From contig CALXKU010000007.1 in assembly GCA_944389025.1 (NCBI GenBank), positions 1 through 64,000 of the forward strand: a stretch of 64,000 bases of DNA. The letters are read 5' to 3'. The notes beneath the pieces are model-generated. The model ran no database searches. It saw nothing but the letters and a program-made list of their open reading frames with translations, and was not told where the DNA came from. Positions within the stretch are counted from its first letter, which is position 1, and the number at the start of each line of letters is the position of its first letter. Origin of the DNA: an uncultured Spirochaetaceae bacterium (GTDB lineage: Bacteria; Spirochaetota; Spirochaetia; Sphaerochaetales; Sphaerochaetaceae). This document shows, piece after piece, positions 1 to 8,795 of the stretch. The translations under genes and the position numbers were made by a program.

Positions 1-466
1 TGCATCCATTCTCCAGCCACATCCGTATAATCCTTGTGATTCCTGCCCTGAAGAATTCCATATGATATTCGATAAATCTATTATCGAAGTATTTCTCTGC
101 CGCTTTGGTATCGTAGCCGAATCCTTTCAGCTGATCATCATAACCGAGCTTGAAATATGTACGGTAGAAAATCTGATTGTCCTTTATATGGCGGAAAAGC
201 CGGAGATAATCGCTCCTGCTCTGTCTGCTTTCAATTTCTTCCTGATACATTGCGATCATGTTATCTTCAAGCTCTCTGCGTATCGAATCCGCAATGTCAT
301 GGAGGTTATCATAGCAGGCATAGAAAGTTGTCCTGTTGATACCTGCTTTCTTGCACAGTTGGGATATTGAAATCTGATCAAGATCCTGGTTTTGTATCAA
401 CTCCACAAATGCCTTCTTTATTACCTCGAGTGTCTCTCTTCTTCTCTTATTGTTCGCTGTATTCAT
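1..466 (-). CDS. TetR/AcrR-family transcriptional regulator (3' end outside window)
   Basis: The minus-strand frame opens at the ATG at 466 and runs off the left edge after 155 codons. The N-terminus (MNTANNKRRRETLEVIKKAF) is followed by a TetR helix-turn-helix: residues about 15-55 contain SISQLCKKAGINRTTFY, the usual recognition-helix pattern. The rest is a helical C-terminal domain of the kind that binds a ligand or a partner. It diverges from the small-gene operon starting at 582, so it probably represses that operon and itself from the 115-bp gap between them. The ligand is unknown. Family assignment is secure; the target is inferred from position only. Confidence 0.85.
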   Translation of the reverse strand, partial: MNTANNKRRRETLEVIKKAFVELIQNQDLDQISISQLCKKAGINRTTFYACYDNLHDIADSIRRELEDNMIAMYQEEIESRQSRSDYLRLFRHIKDNQIFYRTYFKLGYDDQLKGFGYDTKAAEKYFDNRFIEYHMEFFRAGITRIIRMWLENGC

Positions 467-581
467 TTTTCTTTATCTCAACAAATGTACTGTTAATTGT
501 CGTTGTACCTTTCCAGCAATTAAAAGTATAGTGCAGCCAGATTAAAACAACAATTGTTGAGTTATAGGAGTTCATCAAATT

Positions 582-953
582 ATGAAGAAAACTACTTTTA
601 TCACTATGGTGCTGACTACGATAAGCATCATATTCTTTGCACTTGGAATGTGTATGGCACTGATTCCGGAATGGAATGCATTCAGACAAGGGATCGTATT
701 CGGTGTCATAGGTCTAGTTCTGGGATTGGTGACAATCATTGTCTACAGGAAAATGACGAATAAGACACCAATCGAGATTTCCGGACGTATGATTCTTACA
801 GTCATCGCCGGCATTCTAGGAACCCTGATATTCGGCTGCGGCATGTGCTTCACGATGGTATGGAACAATATGGTTCCGGGCATCATCCTCGGCCTTGTCG
901 GAATAATCATCCTGCTTATGCTCATTCCGCTTGTGAAAGGAATTGAAGACTGA
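582..953 (+). CDS. small four-helix membrane protein, first gene of the TetR-linked operon
   Basis: This 123-residue protein has about four hydrophobic segments (residues 7-28, 38-55, 70-92, 97-117) and short polar loops, so it is an integral inner-membrane protein. An AGGAG ribosome site lies upstream of the ATG. It leads a three-gene unit (582, 963, 1588) divergent from a TetR regulator. From memory, similar small proteins (with an ALGMCM..IPEWNAF-like stretch) sit beside TetR genes in gut Firmicutes. No enzymatic or transport motif is visible and I assign no function. Confidence 0.7.
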   Translation: MKKTTFITMVLTTISIIFFALGMCMALIPEWNAFRQGIVFGVIGLVLGLVTIIVYRKMTNKTPIEISGRMILTVIAGILGTLIFGCGMCFTMVWNNMVPGIILGLVGIIILLMLIPLVKGIED

Positions 954-962
954 GGCAAAGAC

Positions 963-1616
963 ATGTCGCTGGGAGAATCCTGGGGATGGCTAAAGATAGA
1001 CAGGTTCAACAGGGATATCCTGAAAACCAGCCTTTCGTTGGTATTCAATGCCAGTTATGCAGTGTTCAACCTGGCTCTGGCATGGATTTATCAGTCTGAA
1101 TGGTATCTGATGATGGCTGCATTCCTTGCACCGCTATGCATCATCCGGTTCCGGATTCTCATATTCTGGAAGAAAGATGGAGCTGCCCAAGATGGGCATG
1201 GAATACTGTTTTTCTCCGGCATTATCCTGCTTCTTCTGGATATGCAGATTGCTACAATCGTCTATGTCTCTTCAATACGACAGGTTACGAAGGGACACGG
1301 TGAGATCATCATGATAACCGTCGCTGCATATACCTTCACGAAGCTCGGATTCGCAATTGTCAGAGCAGTTAATGCCAGAAAGGACAGCAGGCCGATACCC
1401 AGAACAATCAGGTGTATCACCTATGCAGAGGTTGCTGCCTCGTTGCTCAACCTCCAGCGTTCGATGATAGTCTCATTCGGAAATGAAAATCATGAATGGG
1501 CATTACTGATGAATATTATCTGCGGAAGCACAGTATGCCTTTTCATAGCAGCTACAGGAATCTCAATGATTCTATATGGGAGGACTAATGAAATCAAAAA
1601 TCGTAGAAGCAAATGA
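963..1616 (+). CDS. multi-pass membrane protein of unknown function
   Basis: This 217-residue protein has about six hydrophobic segments, and positively charged loops (RFRILIFWKK, RAVNARKDSR) suggest cytoplasmic faces. It starts 9 bases after the preceding stop, with GAGG about 7 bases upstream. Its last 29 bases overlap the next gene in another frame, indicating translational coupling. No recognisable catalytic motif is present. Its position in a TetR-controlled set suggests a membrane or efflux-type stress response, but that is inference. Confidence 0.65.
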   Translation: MSLGESWGWLKIDRFNRDILKTSLSLVFNASYAVFNLALAWIYQSEWYLMMAAFLAPLCIIRFRILIFWKKDGAAQDGHGILFFSGIILLLLDMQIATIVYVSSIRQVTKGHGEIIMITVAAYTFTKLGFAIVRAVNARKDSRPIPRTIRCITYAEVAASLLNLQRSMIVSFGNENHEWALLMNIICGSTVCLFIAATGISMILYGRTNEIKNRRSK

Positions 1617-1779
1617 GAAGATTGCAGAGGATGTCCAGAAGATTCAGGATGGGGTCGTGAATGAATTCTCGAAAATAGAGGATTCATTCATCAGCCGCTA
1701 CCTTTTGAGAGAAGGAGAGAGCCTTGATGAGGCTAAAGAGCGGCTCAAGAAAGAAGAACAGGAAATAAGAATCAAATAA
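1588..1779 (+). CDS. small helical protein of the TetR-linked operon
   Basis: A 63-residue, highly charged, probably helical or coiled-coil protein (MKSKIVEANEKIAEDVQKIQ) ending in EESLDEAKERLKKEEQEIR-like sequence. The ATG at 1588 is chosen over an in-frame ATG at 1576 because GGGAGG lies directly upstream at 1578-1583. It overlaps the end of the membrane-protein gene by 29 bases. Related short proteins with repeated KIE..V motifs occur in Firmicutes beside similar small membrane-protein genes; this is recollection, not a search. Function unknown. Confidence 0.7.
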   Translation: MKSKIVEANEKIAEDVQKIQDGVVNEFSKIEDSFISRYLLREGESLDEAKERLKKEEQEIRIK

Positions 1780-1800
1780 ATATACAGGAGTAAATAGAAA

Positions 1801-2316
1801 ATGAAAAAGAGAATCTTGATTATCGCACTTCTCACAGTCGTGGCGGCCAGCTCAGCCTTCGCTTCCTTTGACGGGCTTACAAGCGTGGGTGTGAACTATG
1901 AGTTCAGAGATGGTGAGCACATGGGAGGTCTTTCATCTCTGACTTTCGGCTATGTCAATGACTGTCCAGTCGGCTATCTTATATCGGTGAATGCCGATTT
2001 CAATCTGGCAGACAAGGCGATGGCAATCGGAATGCTTGTCGGGCCGAGCTATCGTTACCTGCTCTCAAACGTGCCGATGTCAATTGATGTCGCCATCGGA
2101 GCATCTCTTGCTGGGCAGTATATCGGTACAGAAATATTCAATCTTGGAATCGGAGGATACATTGGTGCAACATATTATCTGAACAATGCCATTGCGCTAC
2201 TCATCGGCTGTAATCTCGGATATGACATGCTTGGTGTTGATCTCGATACAGGAGACGTTGGATTTTCTGGTGATTTTTATGTTTCACCATCGCTTTCAAT
2301 TGGAATCAGGTATTAA
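1801..2316 (+). CDS. exported small beta-barrel-like outer-membrane protein
   Basis: This 171-residue protein begins with a clear signal peptide (KKR, a hydrophobic stretch, then ASSAFA before SFDG). The mature part alternates short polar and hydrophobic stretches rich in G, Y and N and ends in the aromatic-terminated SIGIRY, which fits a small outer-membrane beta-barrel. An AGGAG site lies about 12 bases before the ATG. It follows the TetR-linked trio by 21 bases and may be co-transcribed. No specific family is recognised. Confidence 0.7.
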   Translation: MKKRILIIALLTVVAASSAFASFDGLTSVGVNYEFRDGEHMGGLSSLTFGYVNDCPVGYLISVNADFNLADKAMAIGMLVGPSYRYLLSNVPMSIDVAIGASLAGQYIGTEIFNLGIGGYIGATYYLNNAIALLIGCNLGYDMLGVDLDTGDVGFSGDFYVSPSLSIGIRY

Positions 2317-2422
2317 CATAATTAAGAATACTCACATGGAGGCGGAGCACCTATCCCGTCTCTTTCCATCAAACATCTGTGAAGCTATATCAAAAGCTAC
2401 TTATAATCAGTTGCAGAAAACA

Positions 2423-3100
2423 TCATATCTCCTCCACAGAAAGATCGGAGGAGATTGTCTGAATTGTTTTTATCACATCAGCATGAGTAAGTTTTTTGAC
2501 ACTGCGAAGAGTACAGATAAACCCTTGTCTGTTCTCTGAAAGAGCCTCCTCCGGCTCAAACTGGACATTAGCAATAATTATCCCTCTAATCTTTGCTTCC
2601 GAAATAAAATAAGAAAAAGAAATAGAAGATGGAAGTTCTATGTAAGCTTCAAAATTCTTTGCTCTGTTGTGGATAAGATTATCCCAATGATTAAGGGAAG
2701 TAAGGACGATGAAAATAGCAAAACCACCTATTATTGCAACTTCATACAGCCCTATTCCTATTGCAAGTCCTATACAGGCAGAAGCCCAAAGTCCTGCAGC
2801 CGTTGTAAGTCCTTTTATTTGATTACGTTGGGTGACGATTATAGTACCAGCACCAAGAAACCCTATTCCACTAATAACCTGAGCCGCCATTCTAACGGGG
2901 TCTCCTGAACCATATGCTTGAAATACATACTGATTAGTCATCATGACAATGCATGATCCCATACAGACAAGTATATATGTTCTAAGGCCTGCAGGACGAT
3001 TCTTAAGCCCTCTTTCAAAGCCGAGAATGCCTCCAAGAAAGAGGGAAAGAATAATCCTTATTACGATAGCAGAATCTGAAAGATACCTTATATCATCCAT
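2423..3100 (-). CDS. MgtC/SapB-family membrane protein
   Basis: This 225-residue protein has the MgtC/SapB transmembrane core: four or five helices over residues 10-135 with signatures GGILGFERGLKNRPAGLRTY and ISGIGFLGAGTII. A soluble C-terminal domain (about 145-225) follows. MgtC proteins modulate Mg2+ or ATP-synthase related homeostasis, but many bacterial members are uncharacterised. It starts 6 bases after the DUF1868 gene stop and is the last gene of the sugar-transporter run, so it may be co-transcribed. Any functional tie to sugar uptake is speculative. Confidence 0.85.
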   Translation of the reverse strand: MDDIRYLSDSAIVIRIILSLFLGGILGFERGLKNRPAGLRTYILVCMGSCIVMMTNQYVFQAYGSGDPVRMAAQVISGIGFLGAGTIIVTQRNQIKGLTTAAGLWASACIGLAIGIGLYEVAIIGGFAIFIVLTSLNHWDNLIHNRAKNFEAYIELPSSISFSYFISEAKIRGIIIANVQFEPEEALSENRQGFICTLRSVKKLTHADVIKTIQTISSDLSVEEI

Positions 3101-3106
3101 AATAAG

Positions 3107-3790
3107 TCATCTTGGAATTCTTTTTGTGCTGAAATAAAGCATGCTGTCAAAATATGTCATACTTGCTGGAGGGACTTTAAAGGAAAACCCTTCTTTTTTG
3201 CATTCATTATCGAACCTATTCTTTTCCATCTCAAGAAAGATCATATCATTTCCTTGAGGCATACTTATACCGTACCCAAGACTTATATGGAAATGATACC
3301 TGTCATGCCCAGGAAAACGAAGTCCCATTATGCGAGAGACCTCATCACGCCAATCCCGAATAAGAACATCGTCCTCATACGTATCTGGATAGAGTCCAAT
3401 CAGTATGCCTGTATCAACCCAGAGTGTATCGAAACGCATATAGACGGAAGGAAATTCAGGAACGCTCTTCCATAGTTTCTCAAAGAGATCGTCAACTTCT
3501 ACCAAAGGAGCATCGGTTGAGATTAACGATGTCCAATAATCTTTTTCTCTCACTAAATCGCACACTCCTTCGATTGCTGTCATATGAAGACTCTCATCAG
3601 GAAGAGGAGAGAAAACACTCTTTTCAAATTTTGAAGAGAGAATATCCCTCTCTTTTCTTACACGTTCAAAAACTTCACTGGCATGATCTAAAAGACAGAT
3701 TATAGTATTCCCTTTGAAAATACGCGCACTGCCATCACTATTGAATTTCTTTCCAACACTCTGTCCAAAACTTATACTATCTTTCCACAT
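3107..3790 (-). CDS. DUF1868 / 2H phosphoesterase-like protein
   Basis: This 227-residue soluble protein has the two HxT/S motifs of the 2H phosphoesterase superfamily: HMTAIEG near residue 70 and HISLGY near residue 165. Such enzymes act on 2',3'-cyclic or other cyclic phosphodiesters; the substrate of DUF1868 proteins is not known to me. The ATG at 3790 is preferred over one at 3802 because GGAGGT lies at 3795-3800 with good spacing. The gene follows the MalG-type permease by a few bases and reads with it, so it probably belongs to the sugar-transport operon. Confidence 0.75.
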   Translation of the reverse strand: MWKDSISFGQSVGKKFNSDGSARIFKGNTIICLLDHASEVFERVRKERDILSSKFEKSVFSPLPDESLHMTAIEGVCDLVREKDYWTSLISTDAPLVEVDDLFEKLWKSVPEFPSVYMRFDTLWVDTGILIGLYPDTYEDDVLIRDWRDEVSRIMGLRFPGHDRYHFHISLGYGISMPQGNDMIFLEMEKNRFDNECKKEGFSFKVPPASMTYFDSMLYFSTKRIPR

Positions 3791-3801
3791 ATGCACCTCC
3801 A

Positions 3802-4644
3802 TTATTTAACTGCACTGTCCATCGAACCTTTTACGAAATACTTCTGGAGACAAAGATAGATGATTGCAAGAGGTAACACAGATATGACTGTCGCAGCAGC
3901 TGCGGCCGGCATATTCGTATTTCCCTCAGAGAAGAATGATGATATTGCAAGTGTAATCGTTCTGAGCTTAGGTCGCTGAAGAACATAAAGCTGGAAGCTG
4001 TAATCATTCCATATAGAGACACCTGTAAGAATCAGGACAGAGGAAATTACAGGAGCCATGTTCGGTAGGATTATACGGGGGAATATCATGAACTGTGAAC
4101 AACCATCTATCAGAGCGGCCTCATCAAGTTCTTTCGGAATTCCACCGATAAAGTTTGTGAACATGAATACGGAGGTAGGTAAACTGTAAGTCACCGTTAC
4201 TAGAATGATACCCCAGAATGTATTTATACCACCCATCATTACAAGTTCTCTATAAATTGGAACAAGAACAGAGAGCGGAGGAACCATCATTACGCCGACA
4301 AATGCGGAGAGAATCAGCTTATTCATCCTTGTCTTATGTCTTGCAAGAGGATATGCCGCGATTGATCCAAGAACGAGAACAAGAACAACGGAGAACACAG
4401 TTACGATGAGGGTGTTGCAGATCGCAAGCCAGATATCCCCCTTATCCAAAGCATAAGCATAGGCATCGAATGTCGGATTCTCAGGAAACAGCCAATAACT
4501 GGTTCGATCCGCACGGGACTTAAAGGAAAGGGAAAGTATGATATAGAACGGTGCAAAGAAAAATAGAGATATCACTATCGCTATTATCGACTTAAGCCAG
4601 TTCCATCTCGTTTTAAGCTTACTTTTTTTCTTTTTGTCAACCAT
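3802..4644 (-). CDS. sugar ABC transporter permease, MalG type (CUT1)
   Basis: This 280-residue protein has six transmembrane segments and the binding-protein-dependent permease EAA loop (ELDEAALIDGCSQFMIFPRIILP) that docks on the ATPase. Length and layout match the second permease of CUT1 carbohydrate importers. Its start overlaps the MalF-type permease gene by 8 bases. No ATPase gene lies in this operon, so the transporter probably borrows a shared MsmK/UgpC-like ATPase encoded elsewhere, as is common for CUT1 systems. The sugar is not determined. Confidence 0.93.
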   Translation of the reverse strand: MVDKKKKSKLKTRWNWLKSIIAIVISLFFFAPFYIILSLSFKSRADRTSYWLFPENPTFDAYAYALDKGDIWLAICNTLIVTVFSVVLVLVLGSIAAYPLARHKTRMNKLILSAFVGVMMVPPLSVLVPIYRELVMMGGINTFWGIILVTVTYSLPTSVFMFTNFIGGIPKELDEAALIDGCSQFMIFPRIILPNMAPVISSVLILTGVSIWNDYSFQLYVLQRPKLRTITLAISSFFSEGNTNMPAAAAATVISVLPLAIIYLCLQKYFVKGSMDSAVK

Positions 4645-5545
4645 TGTATTGCGCCTCCTTCATTTCCAGATACCTTCTCAGAAGTATGCTGACAAGCACT
4701 ATGAATATGAAGCTGAACATACCCACGGCAGCAGAGTATCCTGCCTGCTGGCCTCCAAAATATAGGGAGTTTATGAGGGAGGAAAGTGAATGGGAGGCAT
4801 AACCCGGACCTCCATTCGTCATTGCTACTACAAGGCCGAACATCTTAAGTCCTCCGATTATGTTCAACACTAGAGAAGTAGTAAGGGCTGGAAGAAGCAT
4901 TGGCATAGTTATATGCCTGAAAACCTGCCAAGCGTTAGCTCCATCAATGCTTGCAGCTTCATTATACATATTAGGAATTGATTCAAGACCTGCTATGAAT
5001 ATGATCATCGTTTTACCGCAATATGCGATCGCATTGATCATCATGATTATCATGACAGCCCTGAACCCCCGGCTCATCCAATCGACCTTATCAACGCCAA
5101 ACAGAGCTACTATATCGTTAAGAGCGCCTCGCTCATATGTAACAATGAAATACCAGATGTATCCTATGATAAGCTGTGCAACCATTGCAGGAAGATAAAT
5201 GATTGTTCTTGCAACGCCCCTGAAAAGGAACCTGTTAACAAGAAGCATTGCAAATGCTAATCCCAATATGGTTTGCACAAGAGTTGAGCCAAAACCATAA
5301 ATCAGAGTGTTCCTGAATGCTGTCCAGACCTGGGGGTCAGTAAACATCTTCCTGTAATTATCAAACCCGACATATGAATATTCCTGAGAATAACCATTCC
5401 AGTTCGTAAACGATATATTGATTCCTGAAACTATTGGGAAAGCAACAAAAGTAATAAAAAGTAGGACAGCGGGTAGCGTAAGAAGTGATAATGCCCTTGG
5501 ATCTGACTGTAAGAATTTCATAACAGAACGATTTCCGTTTTTCAT
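4637..5545 (-). CDS. sugar ABC transporter permease, MalF/UgpA type (CUT1)
   Basis: This 302-residue protein has six transmembrane segments. Residues about 35-60 match the start of MalF-like permeases (VAFPIVSGINISFTNWNGYS), and an EAA loop (YNEAASIDGANAWQVFRHITMP) lies near residues 195-215. It forms the heterodimeric channel with the next gene, which it overlaps by 8 bases. It lies 53 bases after the binding-protein gene. Confidence 0.93.
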   Translation of the reverse strand: MKNGNRSVMKFLQSDPRALSLLTLPAVLLFITFVAFPIVSGINISFTNWNGYSQEYSYVGFDNYRKMFTDPQVWTAFRNTLIYGFGSTLVQTILGLAFAMLLVNRFLFRGVARTIIYLPAMVAQLIIGYIWYFIVTYERGALNDIVALFGVDKVDWMSRGFRAVMIIMMINAIAYCGKTMIIFIAGLESIPNMYNEAASIDGANAWQVFRHITMPMLLPALTTSLVLNIIGGLKMFGLVVAMTNGGPGYASHSLSSLINSLYFGGQQAGYSAAVGMFSFIFIVLVSILLRRYLEMKEAQYNG

Positions 5546-5598
5546 TTAACCTCCGAATAAATGAAATGACTGCCTTGCGGCAGCCATTCTATCTTCAA

Positions 5599-6861
5599 TT
5601 ACTGCTGCGCCATAAGTGAGAGATAGCTATCCTGCATAGTCTTACAAGACTCCTCAATACTCATTTCCCCTGCAGTAAGGGCTCCTCCAATCGTCCTCAT
5701 TGTTGCCCACATTCCGGAAGGAAGCCATTCTCTATCGAAATATGGATATGTCTTAAGATCTGAGAATGCTTCAAAATCAGGAGTGAGTCTAAGCTCAGGG
5801 CTTACATCAGCAAAACCGGAAGGCATCCCAGCGACCTCACATACATACTTCACGTTCTCTGGCCTTGCCATGAACTCAAGCAGTGCGATTGCAAGCTCCA
5901 TATTCGGGGAATCCTTCCAGATCCCATAGCACTCCCTCTCACCACCAATCCAGATCTGCTCATCATCCTCATGAAGTCCGGGAACAGGCATCATTGAGAG
6001 CTCGGCATCCGGATTAAGTGTCCACGCATCCGCAATTGCCGCCTGATTGTTGTAATTGAACATAGCTTCGCCGAATGCGAGTTTTTCCGCAGTATAGATA
6101 GGATCGGCTGTTGTTGCATCGACGTTCGTATATCCACGCTTCACAAGCTCTGAAAGGAATGTGGAAACAGGTGCCCACTTGCTCCAGTCGAAGGTTCCAT
6201 CATACAACCTATCAGCATTATCGCCGGAATCATTACAAGTAATGAGGAACGAAACAGCCATTATATCCATTAGATTTGCCTGATTTCTTGTATCTTTTCC
6301 AGTGATATAAACAGGTATCACGCCCAAAGCCTTAACATCCTCGCAGCACTGATAGAACTCATCGAGAGTTGCTGGCACATGATCCCATCCCGCCTTTGCT
6401 AGGATTTCCTTGTTATATATCATTCCACTCTGCTCTGAGGTGATAGGCATTGCTACAATATCACCGGAGTCAGTAGTAACGGTATCAACAATAGATGGTG
6501 ATATCCTCTTTGAGAGTTCAAGATCATTCAACGGCCTAAGATATTCAGCATACCTGTTAACGGCCCAGCCATGAGTAGCAAATACATCAGGTAGATCATT
6601 TGCCGCCATTCTGGCCTTCATAAGATTCTCATAGTCGCTACCATACGTTGTATATTCGACCTCTACTCCAGGATTTTCTTCCATGAAAAGTTCCACAATA
6701 TGTTCTACGGCATCATATGTTGGAGAAGCTGCGTTTGTCGCTACCGTAAGAGTCCCGGAAAGTCCCCCTTCCGCAGAGGTCTGATCCTCCTTAGCACCAC
6801 CAGCGAAAACTGATGAAAGCATGAAAATACATGTAAAAAACAAAACTAATATGCGTCTCAT
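5599..6861 (-). CDS. extracellular sugar-binding protein of a CUT1 ABC transporter
   Basis: This 420-residue family 1 solute-binding protein has a signal peptide of about 20 residues ending ...SSVFA before GGAKED. There is no lipobox cysteine, so it is probably released to the periplasm or held by another means. The fold signature includes VEYTTYGSDYENLMKARMAANDLPDV-like and GIWKDSPNMELAIALLEFMA-like stretches. A strong AGGAGG lies upstream of the ATG. It faces the two-component system at 7046, which probably senses its ligand and controls this operon. Confidence 0.92.
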   Translation of the reverse strand: MRRILVLFFTCIFMLSSVFAGGAKEDQTSAEGGLSGTLTVATNAASPTYDAVEHIVELFMEENPGVEVEYTTYGSDYENLMKARMAANDLPDVFATHGWAVNRYAEYLRPLNDLELSKRISPSIVDTVTTDSGDIVAMPITSEQSGMIYNKEILAKAGWDHVPATLDEFYQCCEDVKALGVIPVYITGKDTRNQANLMDIMAVSFLITCNDSGDNADRLYDGTFDWSKWAPVSTFLSELVKRGYTNVDATTADPIYTAEKLAFGEAMFNYNNQAAIADAWTLNPDAELSMMPVPGLHEDDEQIWIGGERECYGIWKDSPNMELAIALLEFMARPENVKYVCEVAGMPSGFADVSPELRLTPDFEAFSDLKTYPYFDREWLPSGMWATMRTIGGALTAGEMSIEESCKTMQDSYLSLMAQQ

Positions 6862-7045
6862 TAAATCCTCCTTTTAATGTCTATGATTTAATTTTTCCAG
6901 CCCACGTTTTCGTTGTAAATGATACTTTTTTCACATACGATAACACTTTGTTATCATTGCCTTGAATTTAACAAATTCTTTACTGTAATTTAAATTATAA
7001 ATATTAGATGGGAAGAAAAGTCAGTTATCATAATGATATAGTATC
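6862..7045. promoter_or_regulatory. divergent control region with inverted repeat GATAAC-N5-GTTATC
   Basis: The 184-bp AT-rich gap separates the binding-protein gene (minus) from the kinase gene (plus). A perfect 6-bp inverted repeat with a 5-base spacer lies at 6939-6955. A second short near-palindrome (TTATCATAATGATA) lies at about 7025-7038, just before the kinase ATG. Both are candidate sites for the AraC-type response regulator at 8776. The kinase has a CATAAT -10-like hexamer close to its ATG and no Shine-Dalgarno. Confidence 0.5.
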
Positions 7046-8176
7046 ATGGCAAAGAGAGTAAAACTCATAAATAGGCTAACAAAATATTTCATCAGAAGCA
7101 CTGCCCTCCCGTTTCTTTTGATTGTACTGCTGAGCGGGAGTATTTTTCAGAGTTATTACAACTGGCACATCCTGACTCTTACAGATGGGTATACGAAAAG
7201 TATGGCTCAGAATATATCAAGATATATAAAAGATCTTGAACAGGTGATTATCCTTCCGTTCTTTGATGACGAGGTAATGGCCCTTCTAAATAAATTCTCA
7301 AAACAGGATAATATTAACTTCTCAGACCAGATAATGTTCAACAATGAATTTGGGAATCTGATTTCATCGATAAGATATGTTAGAAATGATTTCTACAGTG
7401 CAATAATTGTAAGTGGAAACAAAACCATCTATGCCAGTTCAAACTTCACAACAGCAGAACCAGCTTTAAATCATAATTGGGAAAAAGAGGTCTGGTACAA
7501 GAAGGCATTGGAAGCAAATGGGAAGATCATATACATTCCTCCTCATATAACCGATTACTATAACCCTAAAGATGACAAGCTGAAAATATCCGTAGTTTGT
7601 TCCATAAATAATCTGATTACAAGAAAGCCGTATGCAGTAATAAAAATAGACATACTGCCAGAATCTTTTATCAACCTCTTTGATACCCTCGATTTCATTG
7701 TTCCCTTCAATCTTTACATGAGTGACGAAAATAACAATATCATATTCTGCTATCCATCAAATGCTACTATGCTTGAAAGGCTTGATATAAGAGAAGAGGG
7801 AGGACAAAAACATTCTGGTACTATAAACGAAACTCTATCAAATCATATTAAGCAGAAAATTCCAGGAACTCCGTACACTTTGAACATACTTTTGGATAAG
7901 ACCGTTGTTTTCGCTTATACGCTTCTAATCTACGTGGCAGGGGTGCTCCTTTACCTCTTAGCATTCATAATAGCACTGCTTTTAAACAGAAGACTTACAA
8001 AACGGATATCAGAACCAATCAATGCCATAAACATTACCCTTAGGGCGGTGGAGAAAGGGAATTTCACCACAAGATATGAAAGCCAGCCAGGATGGGAACT
8101 TGAGGAAATCGGTGTAAGCCTCAATCACATGATTGAAGATCTCAAAGAAACCATAGAAAAAAAAATACATCGCTGA
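7046..8176 (+). CDS. YesM-family sensor histidine kinase, N-terminal part (frame broken at A9)
   Basis: The 376-residue N-terminal part of a LytS/YesM-type sensor kinase. It contains a first transmembrane segment (about 16-35), an extracytoplasmic sensor region (about 36-285), a second transmembrane segment (about 288-312) and a HAMP domain (about 313-365). The frame ends IEKKIHR and a stop at 8174. Skipping one base in the A9 run at 8157-8165 restores the sequence EKKYIAELAKEKAENKALLS, the normal continuation into the kinase core. The intact protein would run to 8795 (about 582 residues). Without frame restoration the sensor has no kinase domain. This could be a real mutation, a sequencing error in the homopolymer, or a slippage site. 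Confidence 0.88.
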   Translation: MAKRVKLINRLTKYFIRSTALPFLLIVLLSGSIFQSYYNWHILTLTDGYTKSMAQNISRYIKDLEQVIILPFFDDEVMALLNKFSKQDNINFSDQIMFNNEFGNLISSIRYVRNDFYSAIIVSGNKTIYASSNFTTAEPALNHNWEKEVWYKKALEANGKIIYIPPHITDYYNPKDDKLKISVVCSINNLITRKPYAVIKIDILPESFINLFDTLDFIVPFNLYMSDENNNIIFCYPSNATMLERLDIREEGGQKHSGTINETLSNHIKQKIPGTPYTLNILLDKTVVFAYTLLIYVAGVLLYLLAFIIALLLNRRLTKRISEPINAINITLRAVEKGNFTTRYESQPGWELEEIGVSLNHMIEDLKETIEKKIHR

Positions 8177-8255
8177 ATTAGCAAAAGAGAAAGCAGAAAA
8201 TAAGGCCCTACTTTCGCAGATCTCACCTCATTTCCTGTTCAATACCCTTAACAGT

Positions 8256-8795
8256 ATGATAGCAATGCTCTATGACGGTAAATTTGAACAGATGGAAAAA
8301 GCCCTGTATAATCTTTCCGATTTATTGCACTACGTCCTACGAAAAGATGATTTTTCCAGAATTGAGGAAGAGCTTTCTTTTCTAAATGCTTATCTTATGC
8401 TACAGAAAGAAAGATTCACAGACCGACTCTCTTTCTCAATAGAAGCTGAAAAGGAAACTCTCTCAGCCTTAATTCCTCGCCTTCTGCTTCAGCCGTTTGT
8501 TGAGAATTCAGTAATCCATGGAATGGAGCCAATCAGCAATTACAAATGTTTCATCGCAATTAATACATCTATAAAGGATGGGAAGATTCTAATCCGCATA
8601 AAGGACGATGGTGCCGGATTTGATCTAAATAAAACCGATATTTCTTCCTCTATCGGGATTTCAAACAGCATAAACAGGGTAAGAATAATGGATCCTGAAT
8701 CGTCAATTTCAATAACAAGTGCAGAAGGTCAAGGCTGTACTATAGACATTTCAATGAAAATACAGAAGGAGAAAAATGAAAATACTCATTGCTGA
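8256..8795 (+). CDS. YesM-family sensor histidine kinase, C-terminal kinase part (second half of the frameshifted gene)
   Basis: This frame continues the kinase begun at 7046. The His_kinase motif SPHFLFNTLNS, with the phosphorylated His, is encoded at about 8222-8254, just before the first ATG at 8256. A product started at 8256 would therefore lack the His. The HATPase domain follows, with the N box (PFVENSVIHG) and G box (DDGAGFDL). There is no ribosome site before 8256, so independent translation is unlikely. The natural reading is one protein spanning 7046-8795 joined in this frame at 8166. It overlaps the response regulator by 20 bases. Confidence 0.85.
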   Translation: MIAMLYDGKFEQMEKALYNLSDLLHYVLRKDDFSRIEEELSFLNAYLMLQKERFTDRLSFSIEAEKETLSALIPRLLLQPFVENSVIHGMEPISNYKCFIAINTSIKDGKILIRIKDDGAGFDLNKTDISSSIGISNSINRVRIMDPESSISITSAEGQGCTIDISMKIQKEKNENTHC

